Below, piece by piece: positions 9,426 to 17,009 of a DNA stretch of 44,960 bases (the first letter of the stretch is position 1; each line of letters starts with the position of its first letter). The notes under the pieces are model-generated. The model did not search any database. It was given only the letters and a program-made list of their open reading frames with translations, and was not told the DNA's origin. Both the position numbers and the translations under genes were made by a program. The stretch comes from Sulfurimonas sp. (lineage in GTDB: Bacteria; Campylobacterota; Campylobacteria; Campylobacterales; Sulfurimonadaceae). The stretch covers positions 1 to 44,960 of the forward strand of contig JALUWV010000067.1 of assembly GCA_027019335.1 (NCBI GenBank). The letters are read 5' to 3'.

Positions 9426-10613
9426 ATGAAAAAACTTTTACTTATCCCAGCACTTTTAGCGGGAAGTCTTGCTCTTGCAGATGGACACAAATACGAAATC
9501 TCTCCGCTTATCGGATATAACATCTCTGAGGGTAATCTCGGAATGAAAGATGATGGCTATTTTATTGGTGGTTTAGAGGGACAGTATAATCTTGAAAACT
9601 CTAACTGGAGTCCAGAACTTTCTGCTTTTTATACAAAAGGTGCAAATTATAAAAATGGTGGTGATGCAAATATTTTAAGAGTAGCAGGAAATGGTGTATA
9701 TACTTTTGATATGGAAAGTTCAATTAAACCATTTGTAAAAGCAGGTCTTGGGTATGAAGCTATCAAGCGACGAAATTATTCAAATCAAAATGGTGTTTTT
9801 GTAGATGCTGGAGCGGGAGCAAAAGTCTCTCTTACAGATATGATTTCATTAAAGCTAGAAGCAATTTATATGGCTAAAGGTAACTCTAATAATGCTGGAA
9901 ATGCAGATAGTAATCTTATGACATTAGCAGGTCTTACATTTGCTTTTGGTGGTGAAAAACCAAAACCAGCACCTGTCGCTGCACCAGTAGTTGTCGATGG
10001 TGATGATGACCATGATGGTATTCTCAATTCAGTAGACCAATGTATATATACTCCAGCAAATACTCCAGTAGATGCGAATGGTTGTGCTTTGGATGATGAT
10101 AAAGACGGTGTTTCAAATAACCTTGACCAATGCCCGCAAACTGAATTTGGGAAAGAGGTAGATGCGAAAGGTTGTCAAATACAACTTGATGATGATCATG
10201 ATGGCGTTCTCAATGCAGCTGACCTTTGTCCAACAACTCCAGTAGGGGACAAAGTAAATAGTGATGGTTGTACAAAAATTGTGAATCTTCATGTAAATTT
10301 TGCAAGAGATTCTTATAAAATTGTAGCAGACTCTATGGCTGATATTAATGCCTATGCAAGTTTCCTTAAAAAACATACAAACTATAGTGCATATATCGTT
10401 GGATATACAGATAGCAGAGGTTCAGCAGCATACAACAAAAAACTTTCTAAAAACAGAGCAACAGCTGTTGTGAATGAACTTATCGCAGAAGGTGTTAGTG
10501 CGCAACAATTAAGCTCTTTGGGTATGGGTGAAGCAAATCCAATCGCCGATAATGCTACACGTGAAGGTCGTGCTTTAAACAGACGTATCGAAGCGGAACT
10601 TATCAAACACTAG
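9426..10613 (+). CDS. OmpA-family outer-membrane porin with calcium-binding linker
   Basis: Structural outer-membrane protein of 395 residues. A signal peptide ends after ALA at residue 18. Residues about 20-180 form a predicted eight-stranded barrel (OmpA/OprF type). Residues about 190-285 hold three thrombospondin type 3-like repeats rich in DDDxDG, each with a Cys near its end, typical of OprF-like linkers that bind calcium. From about 290 to the end is the OmpA peptidoglycan-binding domain, with TDSRGS and the conserved Asp and Arg residues of that fold. The start follows AAAGGAA. The next gene, mobA, starts on the base after its stop codon, so mobA may depend on readthrough from this strongly expressed gene. 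Confidence 0.93.
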   Translation: MKKLLLIPALLAGSLALADGHKYEISPLIGYNISEGNLGMKDDGYFIGGLEGQYNLENSNWSPELSAFYTKGANYKNGGDANILRVAGNGVYTFDMESSIKPFVKAGLGYEAIKRRNYSNQNGVFVDAGAGAKVSLTDMISLKLEAIYMAKGNSNNAGNADSNLMTLAGLTFAFGGEKPKPAPVAAPVVVDGDDDHDGILNSVDQCIYTPANTPVDANGCALDDDKDGVSNNLDQCPQTEFGKEVDAKGCQIQLDDDHDGVLNAADLCPTTPVGDKVNSDGCTKIVNLHVNFARDSYKIVADSMADINAYASFLKKHTNYSAYIVGYTDSRGSAAYNKKLSKNRATAVVNELIAEGVSAQQLSSLGMGEANPIADNATREGRALNRRIEAELIKH

Positions 10614-11189
10614 ATGATTACTTCTACCCCTTGCATTATTTTCGCAGGTGGGAAAAGCTCAAGAATGGGAGCAGACAAAGCACTGCTCCCTTTCTCCTCT
10701 TTTAAAACACTGACCGAATTTCAATACCACCGCTTAAAAAAAATCTTTCAAAATGTTTATATCTCATGTAAAACAAGAGACAAGTTTGATTTTGAGGCAG
10801 ATTTTATTGAAGATAGTGTTCAGACAGATGTTTTTGCACCTACTGCAGGCTTCATTGCTGCATTTTCAGCCCTCCAAACAGAAAAGATTTTTGTACTGAG
10901 TGTAGATACCCCTTTTATAAATGCTGACATTATAAAAAAAATATTGGAAGCAGATACTGAAAATAGTGATGCAGTTGTTGCCAAAACAGAAGAGGGAATG
11001 CAACCTTTATGTGGTTTGTATCATGCCTCTTTAGTCGATAGCTTTGAGCAAATGCAAGCAAATAATAATCATAAACTTGGGTATTTACTAAAAAATTCAA
11101 GAACGACATTTGTTTTTTTTGAAGCGCATGAAGCCTTTTTAAATCTAAATCATCCCCACGAATACAAAAAAGCACTGACACTCGTTTAA
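10614..11189 (+). CDS. mobA: Molybdenum cofactor guanylyltransferase
   Basis: Transfers GMP from GTP to molybdopterin to make the MGD form of the cofactor. The N-terminal nucleotide-binding loop [16 protein letters not shown] covers residues 10-25 and the metal-binding Asp lies in VDTPF near residue 98. The 191 residues match MobA. The ATG immediately follows the porin stop codon (TAGATG), and I see no Shine-Dalgarno sequence in the preceding bases, so translation may depend on reinitiation. moaC lies 46 bases downstream with its own -10. SoxC-type sulfite dehydrogenases usually carry Moco without GMP, so MobA more likely serves other MGD enzymes of this organism. Confidence 0.92.
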   Translation: MITSTPCIIFAGGKSSRMGADKALLPFSSFKTLTEFQYHRLKKIFQNVYISCKTRDKFDFEADFIEDSVQTDVFAPTAGFIAAFSALQTEKIFVLSVDTPFINADIIKKILEADTENSDAVVAKTEEGMQPLCGLYHASLVDSFEQMQANNNHKLGYLLKNSRTTFVFFEAHEAFLNLNHPHEYKKALTLV

Positions 11190-11199
11190 TACTCTTCGC

Positions 11200-11205
11200 T
11201 ATAAT
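11200..11205 (+). promoter_or_regulatory. -10 element for moaC
   Basis: TATAAT lies 30 bases before the moaC ATG in the 46-base gap after mobA. It suggests that moaC and the genes after it have their own start of transcription. The ribosome site is AAAGAGAG just before the ATG. Confidence 0.55.
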
Positions 11206-11235
11206 AATGCAAGAATTTTAACAAAAAGAGAGTGT

Positions 11236-11712
11236 ATGAAATTAACACACCTAGATGAAAATCAAAGACCAAAAATGGTTGATGTCAGTGACAAAAAACC
11301 AACAACACGAACCGCTACAGCAAGTGGGATAATAGAGATGAGTCAAGTGGCTTACTCAAATGTTGTCAGCGAACAAAATAAAAAAGGTCCAGTCCTCCAA
11401 ACAGCGGTAATTGCTGCTATCATGGGAGTCAAACAGACAAGTACTCTCATCCCTATGTGTCATCCTTTAAATTTAAGTGGCATTAACTGTGATGTAGAAG
11501 AACTCCCTGAATTACCAGGTTTTAAGTTAAGTGTTACTACGAAGCTTACAGGACAAACAGGGGTAGAGATGGAAGCTCTTACAGGAACGAGCATCGGCTT
11601 GCTTACCATTTATGACATGGTAAAAGCTATAGATAAGGGGATGATTATTCGTAACGTCCAACTTGAAGAAAAATCGGGAGGGAAAAATGGAGATTTTAAA
11701 CGAGAGAACTGA
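11236..11712 (+). CDS. moaC: Cyclic pyranopterin monophosphate synthase
   Basis: Converts the MoaA product into cyclic pyranopterin monophosphate, the first stable intermediate of molybdenum cofactor synthesis. The 158 residues match the family. Visible landmarks are TATASG near residue 26, MCHPLNLSG with C75 and H76, EMEALTG at 111-117, D127, and K130, which correspond to the MoaC active-site residues. The last 26 bases overlap the DUF493 gene. With mobA upstream and the molybdoenzyme gene soxC 2 kb downstream, this part of the window supports molybdoenzyme maturation; moaA, moaE and moeA are not here. Confidence 0.95.
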   Translation: MKLTHLDENQRPKMVDVSDKKPTTRTATASGIIEMSQVAYSNVVSEQNKKGPVLQTAVIAAIMGVKQTSTLIPMCHPLNLSGINCDVEELPELPGFKLSVTTKLTGQTGVEMEALTGTSIGLLTIYDMVKAIDKGMIIRNVQLEEKSGGKNGDFKREN

Positions 11713-11956
11713 AAAATTAGTCCTTGAGTATCCGTGTGATTGGGCATACAAACTCATAGCGAGTGAAAAAAAAGCACTTGAAGCTGCTATTCACGATGTT
11801 ATTCAAACAAGAGAACACACACTTACACACTCAAACAATTCTAAAACTGGAAAATATGTGAGTATGAACTTAAATGTATTGGTTCATAATGAAGATGATA
11901 GAAATTTTATCTATGAGGCTCTCAAAGCGCATAGTAACATCAAAATGGTACTTTAA
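11687..11956 (+). CDS. DUF493 (YbeD-like) protein
   Basis: Small ACT-like-fold protein of 89 residues related to E. coli YbeD, whose function is not settled. Features of the family are the conserved FIxG-like start region (here [11 protein letters not shown]), the central [13 protein letters not shown] strand and a C-terminal helix. An upstream in-frame ATG at 11663 exists, but the ATG at 11687 has a strong GGGAGGG site four bases before it, inside moaC, and gives the normal N-terminus MEILNERTE. The gene overlaps moaC by 26 bases and is followed 8 bases later by the long helical protein, so it is probably co-transcribed with both. Confidence 0.85.
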   Translation: MEILNERTEKLVLEYPCDWAYKLIASEKKALEAAIHDVIQTREHTLTHSNNSKTGKYVSMNLNVLVHNEDDRNFIYEALKAHSNIKMVL

Positions 11957-11964
11957 AGGAGTTT

Positions 11965-13032
11965 ATGATGGATATAGAAAAAATAAATGATGCAATTGAA
12001 AAGGCATACAATCGTCGATACAAAAGTGTTGAGAAGAGAGTTTCAAAGGTACTAGAAAGTGTACAAGAGAGCGATAGTTTAGATGTCGATGCATTAGAAC
12101 TAGCACAAATGCGAAGTGTTGTTACAACGGTCTTAAATCTTGAAACGAAAAGTTTACAAGAAGATGTAGAGACACTCTTAGCACAAAAAGAGTTGATAGA
12201 GAGAAGTTTAGAGAAAAAAAATCATCAACTGCAAGATACAAAATATGAAGTATTTGATGTTTTAGAAACTCGCTTTGAAGCCAATGAACATACGCTTGCG
12301 AAACTCCATCAAGTGAAATTACAGTCTATTGATTTATACGATATACTCAGTGAAATGGTTGAATCTGCAATCATTACTGCCCTTGAAAAAGAGGAAGAAG
12401 ATGACATCAAAGAGACGATTGTTGAAATCATTAAGGGAATTACATATGAAGCGATTAAAGAGGGTTCTTTAAATACTTTAAGAGTGAGAAAAATCCTCTC
12501 AACCGTCCTTACAACGGCGATAGATGTAGCAGAAGCAACACCAAACAAAGCGAACAACATTTTAGGGGGAACCCTCAAAGGAATGCGCGGTGGACTGGTA
12601 CACTCTATAGATAGATTTAAAAAGAGACTGGCATTTACCCCTGTAGAAGCAAAGCATATTTTAGTTAAAGATTATGATAGCATTGTTGAAGACTTACAAC
12701 AAACTGATACACTCTTCTCTCAAGTTATTATTAATCAAGCCTCTAAAAGTGCCAATAATATTCGTACAATTTTGATAAATACAAACAAAGAGATGCGCTA
12801 TGATTTAGAAGAGTTGGTGCATATATCTAAAGAAGCGGCAGATGCAATGAAAGAAAAGTTTTCAGGACTTGCAAGTGGTGCTGTAAAAAGAGCAGATAAT
12901 GCTTTCAAATCAGAAAAAGCCCAAGAAGCTAAACGTATGGGTAAAGAGGCATGGGGACTTGCAAAAACTACACTTGGAAAGGCTATCAAAACAGCAAAAG
13001 GGAAGATAGAAAAAAAAGAGCAAGAAAAATGA
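11965..13032 (+). CDS. Long helical protein of unknown function, 355 residues
   Basis: The protein appears almost entirely helical and heptad-rich, with no signal peptide and no membrane segment. Residues about 60-110 look like a coiled coil. Residues about 195-212 (ANNILGGTLKGMRGGLVH) are a glycine-containing hinge. The C-terminal 60 residues alternate Ala and Lys in the manner of phasins or LEA-like amphipathic helices (KEAWGLAKTTLGKAIKTAKG). It resembles uncharacterised proteins of sulfur-oxidising Epsilonproteobacteria; I cannot assign a function. The start, with a second ATG directly after it, follows AAAGGAG. Its stop overlaps the start of the 44-residue gene by four bases. Confidence 0.8.
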   Translation: MMDIEKINDAIEKAYNRRYKSVEKRVSKVLESVQESDSLDVDALELAQMRSVVTTVLNLETKSLQEDVETLLAQKELIERSLEKKNHQLQDTKYEVFDVLETRFEANEHTLAKLHQVKLQSIDLYDILSEMVESAIITALEKEEEDDIKETIVEIIKGITYEAIKEGSLNTLRVRKILSTVLTTAIDVAEATPNKANNILGGTLKGMRGGLVHSIDRFKKRLAFTPVEAKHILVKDYDSIVEDLQQTDTLFSQVIINQASKSANNIRTILINTNKEMRYDLEELVHISKEAADAMKEKFSGLASGAVKRADNAFKSEKAQEAKRMGKEAWGLAKTTLGKAIKTAKGKIEKKEQEK

Positions 13033-13163
13033 GTCAAGAAGCTGTAAAAGACAAATTGCAAGAAGCCCTCAAAGAGTATAAAGCAAATCCTACAGGAGCG
13101 AAAGATTACTTTACAAGTATGAAAGAGATGAGTAGCTGGCTTCAAAGCGAGAAAAAATCATGA
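13029..13163 (+). CDS. 44-residue protein, translationally coupled
   Basis: A short reading frame of 44 codons starts in an ATGA overlap with the stop of the long helical protein and ends in another ATGA overlap with the next gene, so it fits exactly into a coupled three-gene unit. The product is charged and predicted helical, with SWLQSEKK at its end. An in-frame ATG further upstream (12951) exists but lies inside the previous gene without a ribosome site. Its place directly before a RelE/ParE-like gene would suit an antitoxin, but 44 residues is short and no DNA-binding motif is visible. Confidence 0.65.
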   Translation: MSQEAVKDKLQEALKEYKANPTGAKDYFTSMKEMSSWLQSEKKS

Positions 13164-13423
13164 AAATTCTCTGTTCCTCTCTTTATGAGCAACAACTCAA
13201 AGTAATTTTAGCAGAGTTTGAGACTTTTAAATCTGCGAAAGATTTTAAACTTTATCTTGATACTATTGTGATGAATGCACCAACAAAAGCAAGAAAATAT
13301 AAGCAGTCTATTTATTTTGATGATGAAGATGTAAAAGATATAGAGTATGAAGATTATACGATAATTATGCATATAAATGAAGAAAAAGAGTCCTATTTCC
13401 TCGTCGGTATTGTAAAAAAATAA
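13160..13423 (+). CDS. Small RelE/ParE-like protein
   Basis: An 87-residue protein whose order of predicted elements (two N-terminal helices, then three to four strands ending YFLVGIVKK) resembles the RelE/ParE toxin fold. The usual basic and aromatic catalytic residues are not evident, and the middle is unusually acidic (FDDEDVKDIEYEDY), so it may be a ParE-like relative that does not cleave RNA. It overlaps the 44-residue gene by four bases (ATGA). It is the last gene before the 236-base sox control region. The toxin assignment is a fold-level guess. Confidence 0.6.
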   Translation: MKILCSSLYEQQLKVILAEFETFKSAKDFKLYLDTIVMNAPTKARKYKQSIYFDDEDVKDIEYEDYTIIMHINEEKESYFLVGIVKK

Positions 13424-13460
13424 GCAAAATTAATAGTAAATATTAGTTTTTTTGTTTCAA

Positions 13461-13516
13461 AAAGTAACAAAAGAGTCACTTTTAAGCATTTTTGATGGAA
13501 ATTGTGACTTTTGTTA
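13461..13516. promoter_or_regulatory. Inverted repeats upstream of sox operon
   Basis: TAACAAAAGAGTCAC at 13465-13479 is mirrored by GTGACTTTTGTTA at 13504-13516, differing only by a two-base insertion. The left copy also lies within an imperfect palindrome AAAGTAAC-N6-GTCACTTT at 13461-13482. These sit 35-90 bases upstream of the likely -10 and look like binding sites for a transcription factor controlling sox expression. The identity of the factor is unknown. Confidence 0.5.
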
Positions 13517-13550
13517 GCGTACTTTGATTTTTGGCTTCGGTAAAAAATGA

Positions 13551-13556
13551 TATAAT
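13551..13556 (+). promoter_or_regulatory. -10 element for soxCDYZ
   Basis: TATAAT preceded by T-rich sequence and no strong -35 box. A start of transcription near 13563 would give a leader of about 97 bases containing the nested hairpin at 13566-13607 and the GGAGAG ribosome site directly before soxC. Confidence 0.6.
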
Positions 13557-13565
13557 TTTTTGTTC

Positions 13566-13607
13566 ATAACCTTTAAAATGCAAGAATTATATTTGCAAGA
13601 GGGTTAT
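13566..13607 (+). other. Nested hairpin in the sox leader
   Basis: ATAACC at 13566-13571 pairs with GGTTAT at 13602-13607, and inside it TGCAA at 13579-13583 pairs with TTGCA at 13593-13597. It starts within a few bases of the predicted transcript 5' end. Such a structure could stabilise the mRNA or bind a regulator; it could also be an operator at DNA level. No known riboswitch class is recognised. Confidence 0.4.
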
Positions 13608-13659
13608 AAGATTAGTAAAATTAATAATTAAATACTTTAAATTAAACAAAGGAGAGAAT

Positions 13660-14982
13660 GTGGCAAAGAAAGAATTGCAAGAAGAAAAAACACTCGCAAG
13701 ACGTGACTTTTTTAGAAAGACTGCAGCTGCATCTGTTACTGCTTTAGCAGGGACATCGTTATTTGCAAACGAATCTACTGGCTCAGGCGATCCAGCGATT
13801 ATGAATCACACAGCATGGGGACAAACTTGGGGAGATCCAGTGGATAAATTTCCATATGGTATGCCTTCAAAATATGAACATAATGTTGTAAGAAGAGCGA
13901 CAAGCTTACTCTCTTCAGGTAACTTCAGAGCATCTATTGCTGTAACTCCTATTCAGGAATCTAAAGGGATTATCACTCCAAATGGTCTTTTCTTTTCTCG
14001 TTCACATGGTGGTGTGGCACATGTAAATCCAAATGAATTTCGTTTGATGATTCATGGTCTTGTGGAGAAGCCTATTGTTCTTACACTAGAACAGCTCAAA
14101 CGCTATCCAAGTGTGACTCGTACTCACTTTATTGAGTGTCCAGCAAATGGTGGACAAGAGTGGAGAGGGCCACAATTTAACTCTGTACAATTTGCAAAAG
14201 GGTTTATGGCTTCTGCTGAGTGGACAGGTGTTTATCTGAAAACCATTTTAGAAGATTTAGGACTAAAGCCAGAAGCACAATGGATGCTTGCAGAGGGTTC
14301 TGATAACTCTAAAATGGGAAGAACGATTCCTATAGATAAAGTTTTAGATGATGCAATGGTTGTTTATGGACAAAATGGTGAAGCACTCCGTCCTGAACAA
14401 GGGTATCCAGTAAGACTGTTACTTCCAGGTTGGGAAGGAAACTTATGTGTAAAATGGTTAAGAAGACTTGAATTTTCTCAAGAACCATGGTACTGTAAAG
14501 AAGAGACTTCTAAATATACAGACTTAAAACCAACAGGTAAGGCTATCCAACACTTTTATGCAAATGAAGTAAACTCTACTGTTACTTCACCATCTCCAGA
14601 GATTCCGTGGACAGATGTTAAAGCAGGTGATGTTGTTGAAATTGAAGGTCTTGCATGGTCTGGTATGGGTACAATCACAGGTGTAGATTTATCATTTGAT
14701 GGCGGTAAAAACTTTGTAGAAGCAAAACTCAAAGGTTTAGTACTTCCAAAATCATGGACTCGTTGGTCTTATATGTATAAAATTCCTAAAAATTTCCAAG
14801 AAAATGGAAAACAAATTATTCTTGCTTCACGTGCTATGGATGATGCTGGGTACATACAACCTACAATCGATCAAGAAGTCGGTGTAATGGGTGTTGAAGC
14901 AGTATATCACAGAAATGCGATAGAGACTTGGGAAGTAACAGAAACTGGAAAGGTAAATCATGTTGAAATTCGAAGCATATAA
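13660..14982 (+). CDS. soxC: Sulfite dehydrogenase molybdopterin subunit SoxC
   Basis: Molybdenum subunit of the sulfane dehydrogenase SoxCD, which oxidises the sulfane sulfur bound to SoxY in the periplasmic thiosulfate-oxidation cycle. The start is GTG at 13660, one base into an ATGTGG, with GGAGAG four bases before it. A Tat signal is clear: R14-R15 in ARRDFFRK followed by an alanine-rich stretch. The molybdenum-ligating cysteine is C160 in FIECPANGG, and the C-terminal third is the dimerisation domain of the sulfite-oxidase family (ITGVDLSFDGG). The 440 residues match SoxC. soxD overlaps its last 23 bases. It needs Moco, which fits with moaC nearby. Confidence 0.96.
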   Translation: MAKKELQEEKTLARRDFFRKTAAASVTALAGTSLFANESTGSGDPAIMNHTAWGQTWGDPVDKFPYGMPSKYEHNVVRRATSLLSSGNFRASIAVTPIQESKGIITPNGLFFSRSHGGVAHVNPNEFRLMIHGLVEKPIVLTLEQLKRYPSVTRTHFIECPANGGQEWRGPQFNSVQFAKGFMASAEWTGVYLKTILEDLGLKPEAQWMLAEGSDNSKMGRTIPIDKVLDDAMVVYGQNGEALRPEQGYPVRLLLPGWEGNLCVKWLRRLEFSQEPWYCKEETSKYTDLKPTGKAIQHFYANEVNSTVTSPSPEIPWTDVKAGDVVEIEGLAWSGMGTITGVDLSFDGGKNFVEAKLKGLVLPKSWTRWSYMYKIPKNFQENGKQIILASRAMDDAGYIQPTIDQEVGVMGVEAVYHRNAIETWEVTETGKVNHVEIRSI

Positions 14983-16132
14983 AAAAGTAATAGTTTCTGC
15001 TACTGTAGCTGCTTCTGTGGCTCTTTTAGCAGTTGGTTGTGTTGATGATGTAAAACCTCAAAACAGTACGTCTGCAAAAAGTACAACTTTAGGTATAGAT
15101 GGTGGAACTATTTATCCTGTTGTAAATGGAAAAAAAGGTCCATATCTTGTGAATGAACAAGCATTATCACACAGTTTGAATTACGGTCGTGTACCAAATA
15201 GTGCTGAATTGGCTGCATGGGATACAGATATACAACCTGTAACTGCACTTTCTCCTGAGGGACATGGTCTCCCTGAGGGTGAAGGTTCTGTAGAAGATGG
15301 TGGCGATATTTATGATGCAAAATGTGTTATGTGTCATGGTGACTTTGGTTCAGGTGGTGGAGGGTATCCAGCACTTTCTAAAGGAAATGCTTATGACCTG
15401 CATAAAACTTTAACAAACAATAGATGGAAAGACCCAGAAGCTGCTGGTCCAGTGCGTGTTTTTGGTTCATACTGGCCACAAGCAAGTACTCTTTTTGCTT
15501 ATATCAAAGATGGTATGCCACATCCATTCTCAGGAAGTTTAACTGATGATGAAGTCTATGCACTTGTAGCATACATTTTAAATATCAATGAAATGAAAAT
15601 TGATGGGCAAGAAGTAGATGACGATTATGTATTGACTCGTGAGAAGTTCTTAAAAATCAAAATGCCAAATGTTGATGGTTTTGAACCAAAAATTTCTGGT
15701 AAAAATGCACTTCCAGTTGTGCGTGCTTATTTCGCAAATGCAAAAAACTTTGGCGCACAGAACTTAAATCAAGGTGCTGTAAGATGTATGCATGATTGTC
15801 AAAAAGCAACAGCAAAAATCAAATACATTCAAAATGGTGGGATTAAAGACTTTAAACCAGTTATGAGTGATGTAAGAGATTTACCAGCGAAAAAAGCAGA
15901 AAAACTTGATGTGAAGAAAACATATGCAGCATCTTGTGCAATGTGTCATGATAGTTACTTAGCACCAGGCGCACCTGAATGGGCGAACTATACGGCTGAA
16001 GGTATGGAAACTGTGTACAAAAAAGCTATCAAAGGTACTGAGGGTGGAATGCCTGCAAAAGGTGGAACTGACTTATCTGATGCAGATTTCAAAACAATGG
16101 CAGACTACATATCTAGTGGTAAAGTTAAATAA
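14960..16132 (+). CDS. soxD: Diheme cytochrome c subunit SoxD
   Basis: Electron-accepting partner of SoxC that moves electrons from sulfane oxidation to the respiratory chain. Two heme c sites are present: CVMCH at 122-126 and CAMCH at 326-330. The N-terminus carries a hydrophobic signal ending LLAVGC, a plausible lipobox at C27, which would tether the protein to a membrane. C276 and C280, in CMHDC, form an extra CX3C pair without the heme-binding histidine. The start, 23 bases inside soxC, has GGAAAGG upstream. The 390 residues match diheme SoxD of the Paracoccus type. Confidence 0.95.
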   Translation: MLKFEAYKKVIVSATVAASVALLAVGCVDDVKPQNSTSAKSTTLGIDGGTIYPVVNGKKGPYLVNEQALSHSLNYGRVPNSAELAAWDTDIQPVTALSPEGHGLPEGEGSVEDGGDIYDAKCVMCHGDFGSGGGGYPALSKGNAYDLHKTLTNNRWKDPEAAGPVRVFGSYWPQASTLFAYIKDGMPHPFSGSLTDDEVYALVAYILNINEMKIDGQEVDDDYVLTREKFLKIKMPNVDGFEPKISGKNALPVVRAYFANAKNFGAQNLNQGAVRCMHDCQKATAKIKYIQNGGIKDFKPVMSDVRDLPAKKAEKLDVKKTYAASCAMCHDSYLAPGAPEWANYTAEGMETVYKKAIKGTEGGMPAKGGTDLSDADFKTMADYISSGKVK

Positions 16133-16147
16133 ATATAAGGAAAAAAG

Positions 16148-16600
16148 ATGAAAAGAAGAGAATTTTTAAACTTAACAATGGGAGCACTTGCATTAGCAGT
16201 GGTTCCAGCAAGTGTTAGAGCTGAGGATTATAGAAAATCTAAACCAACTGTATGGAGTGCTAAAACTGTAGATGATGCTATGAAAGCACTTTATGGTACA
16301 AGTACTATCATAGAAAAAGGTGTGAAAGTAAAAGCACCAAAAGTTGCATCAAATGGTGGAGCTGTTCCAGTGAATTTTTCAGCAGATATGCCTATAAAAT
16401 CTATCGCAGTATTCCAAGATGCTAACCCAGAGGCTGCAGTAGTTGTTTATGAAGCAACAAAATACTCAGTAAACAAATATGCAATCAAAATCAAAATGGC
16501 AAAATCAGGGACTATTACAGTAGCTGCTCTTGGTCAAGATGGTAAAGTATATGGTGCTAAGGTAACACTTGATGTTGCGCTTGGTGGATGTGAAGGTTAA
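16148..16600 (+). CDS. soxY: Sulfur carrier subunit SoxY
   Basis: Carrier that holds sulfur intermediates on a C-terminal cysteine during the Sox cycle, in complex with SoxZ in the periplasm. A Tat signal is present: R3-R4 in KRREFLNL. The 150 residues match SoxY. The swinging-arm tail reads LGGCEG, whereas the classical tail is GGCGG, so a Glu follows the carrier cysteine in place of a Gly. The gene lies 15 bases after soxD with AAGGAA upstream and soxZ follows after 9 bases. Sulfurimonas-type genomes carry a second soxYZ with soxXAB, which may have a different tail. Confidence 0.93.
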   Translation: MKRREFLNLTMGALALAVVPASVRAEDYRKSKPTVWSAKTVDDAMKALYGTSTIIEKGVKVKAPKVASNGGAVPVNFSADMPIKSIAVFQDANPEAAVVVYEATKYSVNKYAIKIKMAKSGTITVAALGQDGKVYGAKVTLDVALGGCEG

Positions 16601-16609
16601 GGAGAAATT

Positions 16610-16915
16610 ATGAAAATAAAAGCAAAATTAAAAAATGGTGTAGTAAACGTAAAAGCTCTTGCAAAACATGGTATGACAACATACAATATGATGGAAAAGA
16701 AAACAGGAAATAGAGATGATGCAAACTTCATTACTCATATTTCAGCAACTGTAAATGGTGAAACTGTATGGGATGCTTCAACTTCTCAATTTCTTTCTAA
16801 AAACCCTATCTTCAAATTTGCATTTAAAGGTATTGGTGCAAAAGGCGATAAAGTAGAGATGACATGGGTTGACCGTAAAGGCAATACTAAATCTGGAAAA
16901 GGTAAGATTAAATAA
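16610..16915 (+). CDS. soxZ: Sulfur carrier complex subunit SoxZ
   Basis: Small immunoglobulin-like partner of SoxY with no signal peptide of its own; in the family it is exported with SoxY through the Tat system. The 101 residues match SoxZ. Family features include the PIxKFAFKG-like segment (NPIFKFAFKG near residue 66), the conserved WDASTSQFLSKNP and the C-terminal WVDRKGN strand. A GGAG site lies 8 bases before the ATG. It is the last gene of the Sox unit before a strong hairpin. Confidence 0.94.
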   Translation: MKIKAKLKNGVVNVKALAKHGMTTYNMMEKKTGNRDDANFITHISATVNGETVWDASTSQFLSKNPIFKFAFKGIGAKGDKVEMTWVDRKGNTKSGKGKIK

Positions 16916-16930
16916 TCTTTTCACACTTTG

Positions 16931-16956
16931 TTACAAGAAGCTTCTGCTTCTTGTAA
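16931..16956 (+). terminator. 11-bp perfect hairpin after soxZ
   Basis: TTACAAGAAGC-TTCT-GCTTCTTGTAA lies 15 bases after the soxZ stop. A related third copy, GCTTCTTACAA, follows at once. The stem is long and perfect, but it is not followed by a T-run, so it may be an mRNA-stabilising 3' structure or a processing site instead of a classical intrinsic terminator. Confidence 0.5.
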
Positions 16957-16990
16957 TGCTTCTTACAAAAAAAACTTTCAATTCAAAATT

Positions 16991-16996
16991 TATAAT
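16991..16996 (+). promoter_or_regulatory. -10 element for MOSC gene
   Basis: TATAAT lies 13 bases before the ATG of the MOSC gene. A start near 17003 would leave a leader of about 7 bases, barely enough for the GAG-containing ribosome site. Confidence 0.5.
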
Positions 16997-17009
16997 TATA
17001 AGAGATATC

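Noticed and set aside
13424..13659. tRNA or riboswitch in the sox upstream gap
   Set aside because: No cloverleaf or known riboswitch core can be drawn; only the repeats and hairpin listed are supported.
16869..17009. N-terminal extension of the MOSC gene into soxZ
   Set aside because: It would include the hairpin and the TATAAT; the residues are not MOSC-like.
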